Source: an uncultured Solobacterium sp. (GTDB lineage Bacteria > Bacillota_I > Bacilli_A > Erysipelotrichales > Erysipelotrichaceae). From it: DNA of 7,133 nucleotides. The notes under the pieces were generated by a model. The model had not been told where the DNA came from. It saw only the letters and a list, made by a program, of their open reading frames with translations, and did no database searches. Positions 5,792 through 7,133 of this stretch are shown in pieces. A program made the translations under genes and the position numbers. The first letter of the stretch is position 1; each line of letters opens with the position of its first letter. The stretch covers positions 1 through 7,133 of the forward strand of contig CAJJTI010000098.1 of assembly GCA_905194705.1 (NCBI GenBank), in the 5' to 3' direction.

Positions 5792-5827
5792 TTGCATTTT
5801 CATGCTGGTAAATGCCAGCTTATGCAA
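5792..5827 (+). other. Compound hairpin near the element end
   Basis: TTGCAT (5792-5797) pairs with ATGCAA (5822-5827), and inside it GCTGG (5804-5808) pairs with CCAGC (5815-5819) around TAAATG. The 6/2 internal loop is asymmetric. Directly beyond, GGTAT (5828-5832) can pair with ATACC (5847-5851). No T-run follows, so termination is unlikely; recombination protein binding or RNA stability are alternatives. Confidence 0.4.
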
Positions 5828-5890
5828 GGTATCTTCCGAAAAGAAAATACCGATAAAGCCCTAAAATACGGGATATATCGGCATTTACCA
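5806..5890 (+). repeat. 11-bp inverted repeat bracketing the end hairpins
   Basis: TGGTAAATGCC (5806-5816) and GGCATTTACCA (5880-5890) are perfect inverted copies 63 bases apart. The first copy also forms part of the GCTGG hairpin, so the two pairings are mutually exclusive. Candidate sites for Xis or a second recombination accessory protein. Confidence 0.5.
5850..5881 (+). other. Second compound hairpin near the element end
   Basis: CCGATA (5850-5855) pairs with TATCGG (5876-5881), and across a 3/3 internal loop CCC (5859-5861) pairs with GGG (5870-5872). It is possibly a bidirectional stem between int and the convergent chromosomal gene, but lacks flanking T-runs. Confidence 0.4.
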
Positions 5891-5892
5891 AC

Positions 5893-7023
5893 TTATGAAA
5901 AGATAATCAGAAATTTAGTAAGTTTTTCATCTAATAATTTGAATTTCGTATACACCGGATCATGATCCGAGTAGCTATATCCGGTATTTACATTTTCATA
6001 TTCTGTGCATTCAATATTATCGGAAGTAATAAATCCGTCCAGCGTCACCGTGTAGGTCACACCAGGTACATATTCCATATCTGCATTCCGTGCACTGTCC
6101 CAGAGAGCATCCTTTTCACTGTCAGAAAGATTGTCCAGGCAGAATGAAAAGTGTTCCGGAAGCTCTTCGCGTGGGAATGGATAAGCCCAGGACTCACAAT
6201 TTTCTGCATCTTTTTCGGATGCTTTAAGGTCATGGTTGAAATCACCACCGCAAAGTACATAATTACCGGCTTCGTATTCCTTTTCCATATCTGCACTCAG
6301 CATACGGATCTGTGCTTCGCGAATCGCATCACTGTTGCCGTAAGCAGACATGTGCAGCAGGAAGATAACCAGTTCCTTCCCGTTATCTACAGGGACTCTG
6401 GAAATGCTGTAACAGCGGTCAAGGTCAAAGAACTTGCTGAAGCTTGTCGATATCGGAAAGCTTCTTCTCAGAGAATCCGTAACCGGATATTTGGAGAAAA
6501 GAGCAAGTCCAGAACGGCTGCGACCATGCGGCTGTGTGAATGGATAAAAAAGGAATGCAGAATCGTAATTCTGTGCAAATACCGTATTGTAACTTGGAAT
6601 CGTATCCTTTAAAATTGAATATTCATCTACATGGTAGCTTCGTGTAGAGTTCAGATCAACTTCCTGGATCAGTGCGAAATCCGGATCTTTGGAAGCAACC
6701 AGTTCTCCGGCACCCTGAATATCAGATTCGACACTCTCCTTACTTTTTGCCCAGGAAGATTTTCCGCCGTCCATAAAGAAGCTGAAGTCCGGCGTGTAGG
6801 CTCCGAAACCAACATTGTAGGTCAGAGCGGAATATTCTTTCTCGGTTGTCAGTGTGTCAGCTGCGGCTGTTCCATCGGAAGTTTTCTCGATCTTCAAAGC
6901 CTGATTATCCGGAATGCGGTGATAGCTTGCAAAGAGATAGATCAGATATGCAATCAGCGCAACCAGAATGATAAGCAGGAAGATTCCGAGAACTTTTAAT
7001 ATCTTTTTTATGTTCTTTTTCAT
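5893..7023 (-). CDS. Membrane-anchored endonuclease/exonuclease/phosphatase-family protein
   Basis: This is a 376-residue protein. A basic start (MKKNIKKILK) and one hydrophobic segment (about 11-32) anchor it with the catalytic domain outside; no lipobox is seen. The DNase I-like fold motifs follow in order: TYNVGFG with N70, LIQEVD with metal-binding E121, SGLALFSKYPV (171-181), LLHMSAYG with H224, GGDFNHD with D261 and N263, DGFI with D329, and YSDHDP with D353-H354. All usual catalytic residues appear present. Substrate is not shown; phosphodiesters such as nucleic acid, inositol phosphates or lipid head groups are possible. AAAGGGG (7029-7035, minus strand) serves ATG at 7021-7023. It is convergent to int and has visibly higher GC than the element genes, marking it as chromosomal. 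The final residues after about 365 (EKLTKFLIIFS) are AT-rich in coding and may come from the insertion junction rather than the native gene. Confidence 0.88.
   Translation of the reverse strand: MKKNIKKILKVLGIFLLIILVALIAYLIYLFASYHRIPDNQALKIEKTSDGTAAADTLTTEKEYSALTYNVGFGAYTPDFSFFMDGGKSSWAKSKESVESDIQGAGELVASKDPDFALIQEVDLNSTRSYHVDEYSILKDTIPSYNTVFAQNYDSAFLFYPFTQPHGRSRSGLALFSKYPVTDSLRRSFPISTSFSKFFDLDRCYSISRVPVDNGKELVIFLLHMSAYGNSDAIREAQIRMLSADMEKEYEAGNYVLCGGDFNHDLKASEKDAENCESWAYPFPREELPEHFSFCLDNLSDSEKDALWDSARNADMEYVPGVTYTVTLDGFITSDNIECTEYENVNTGYSYSDHDPVYTKFKLLDEKLTKFLIIFS
5895..5945. other. Probable right junction of the element with the chromosome
   Basis: This AT-rich stretch, with runs such as AGTAAGTTTTT (5917-5927), separates the repeat-rich end from the clearly conserved coding region of the minus-strand gene. 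Tn916-family elements insert into AT-rich, bent targets with short variable coupling sequences, so the junction should lie here. It overlaps the last codons of the minus-strand gene. The exact base cannot be fixed without the left end or an empty site. Confidence 0.45.
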
Positions 7024-7078
7024 AATATCCCCTTTTTGTTTGTTAAATTTCAGATAACTCTATGTAAAATCTAAGTTT

Positions 7079-7107
7079 ACTATAGCATGTCTAAAAGATT
7101 ATTTCTA
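7079..7107 (-). promoter_or_regulatory. Candidate extended -10 promoter of the phosphatase-fold gene
   Basis: On the minus strand TAGAAA (7102-7107, four of six -35 consensus bases) is followed after 17 bases by TATAGT (7079-7084, five of six). TG at 7086-7087 gives an extended -10. The leader before the ATG would be about 50 bases. Beyond it, 7108-7133 shows no further feature. Confidence 0.4.
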
Positions 7108-7133
7108 TAGAATTGAGAAAAGAAAAAAGGCAT

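Larger units (their letters stand above)
5753..5892 (+). other. Element right-end region, gene-free
   Basis: These 140 bases between int and the convergent chromosomal gene carry the DR-2 arm repeats, two compound hairpins (5792-5827, 5850-5881) and an 11-bp inverted repeat. The arrangement is that of a Tn916-family terminus. No intrinsic terminator with a T-run is seen after int. This fits the known Tn916 scheme in which transcripts run through the joined ends of the circle into the transfer genes. Confidence 0.7.
1..5930 (+). mobile_element. Right (integrase) part of a Tn916/Tn1549-family integrative conjugative element
   Basis: The order sigma-like orf7, orf8, xis, int followed by DR-2-like tandem repeats is the diagnostic right-hand end of Tn916-family conjugative transposons. 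From memory of the Tn916 proteins, Xis and Int here are strongly similar over their full length. The cargo upstream is a Bce-like two-component system and a permease remnant, in the position held by tet(M) in Tn916. The left end, conjugation genes and relaxase are not in the window. The right boundary is not defined to the base. It must lie after the DR-2 repeats (5766-5786) and before the clearly chromosomal phosphatase-fold coding region, so roughly 5890-5945. The end coordinate given is a midpoint estimate. Confidence 0.85.

Noticed and set aside
6151..6999. Plus-strand frames at 6151-6612 and 6631-6999
   Set aside because: They are antisense shadows of the well-supported phosphatase-fold gene, with no ribosome sites or domains.
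1..7133. CRISPR array, tRNA or rRNA genes
   Set aside because: No regularly spaced repeats of CRISPR type, no cloverleaf or rRNA sequence seen; the rRNA-spacer-like string near 3997-4015 is too short to count.

Overview
This window holds the integrase-side end of a Tn916/Tn1549-type integrative conjugative element (ICE), followed by flanking chromosome of a low-to-moderate GC Firmicute. A gut clostridial host (Lachnospiraceae-like) is my best guess. It rests on the element type, on the AT-rich Gram-positive style of genes with strong purine-rich ribosome binding sites, and on the membrane-anchored phosphatase-fold protein next door. No rRNA or other taxonomic marker is present, so the host is inferred.

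Layout. (1) Positions 1-1224 carry the C-terminal half of a BceB/FtsX-like ABC transporter permease whose 5' part cannot be read through in any frame here. (2) Positions 1283-2943 encode a translationally coupled OmpR-type response regulator and a short BceS-like sensor kinase with no sizeable extracellular domain. Together with the permease this looks like an antimicrobial-peptide sensing and detoxification cargo module. (3) Positions 2944-3236 form a non-coding junction with a possible 14-residue leader ORF, a small hairpin and a good intrinsic terminator. (4) Positions 3237-3906 hold the Tn916 orf7/orf8-like pair: a sigma-70-like regulator and a small helix-turn-helix-associated protein. 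(5) Positions 3907-4280 are a 374-base gene-free stretch, unusually rich in inverted and direct repeats. (6) Positions 4281-5752 hold xis (excisionase) and int (tyrosine integrase), separated by an extended -10 promoter set inside a strong inverted repeat. (7) Positions 5753 to about 5940 are the right terminal region, with two tandem copies of the Tn916 DR-2-type arm site bound by the integrase N-terminal domain, several hairpins and an AT-rich probable junction. (8) Positions 5893-7023 on the minus strand encode a membrane-anchored endonuclease/exonuclease/phosphatase-family protein of the chromosome. Its last codons may be altered by the insertion.

How the parts work together. In Tn916, the orf7/orf8 regulators drive expression of xis, int and, once the element is circular, the transfer genes. 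Xis and Int then cut and join the element ends using DR-2 arm sites. The window keeps that machinery apparently intact. The cargo module sits where tet(M) sits in Tn916, and no reverse-strand orf9-like repressor gene is seen between cargo and orf7. The sequence unexplained by genes (2944-3236, 3907-4280, 4484-4561, 5753-5892) is where most of the unusual structure lies.
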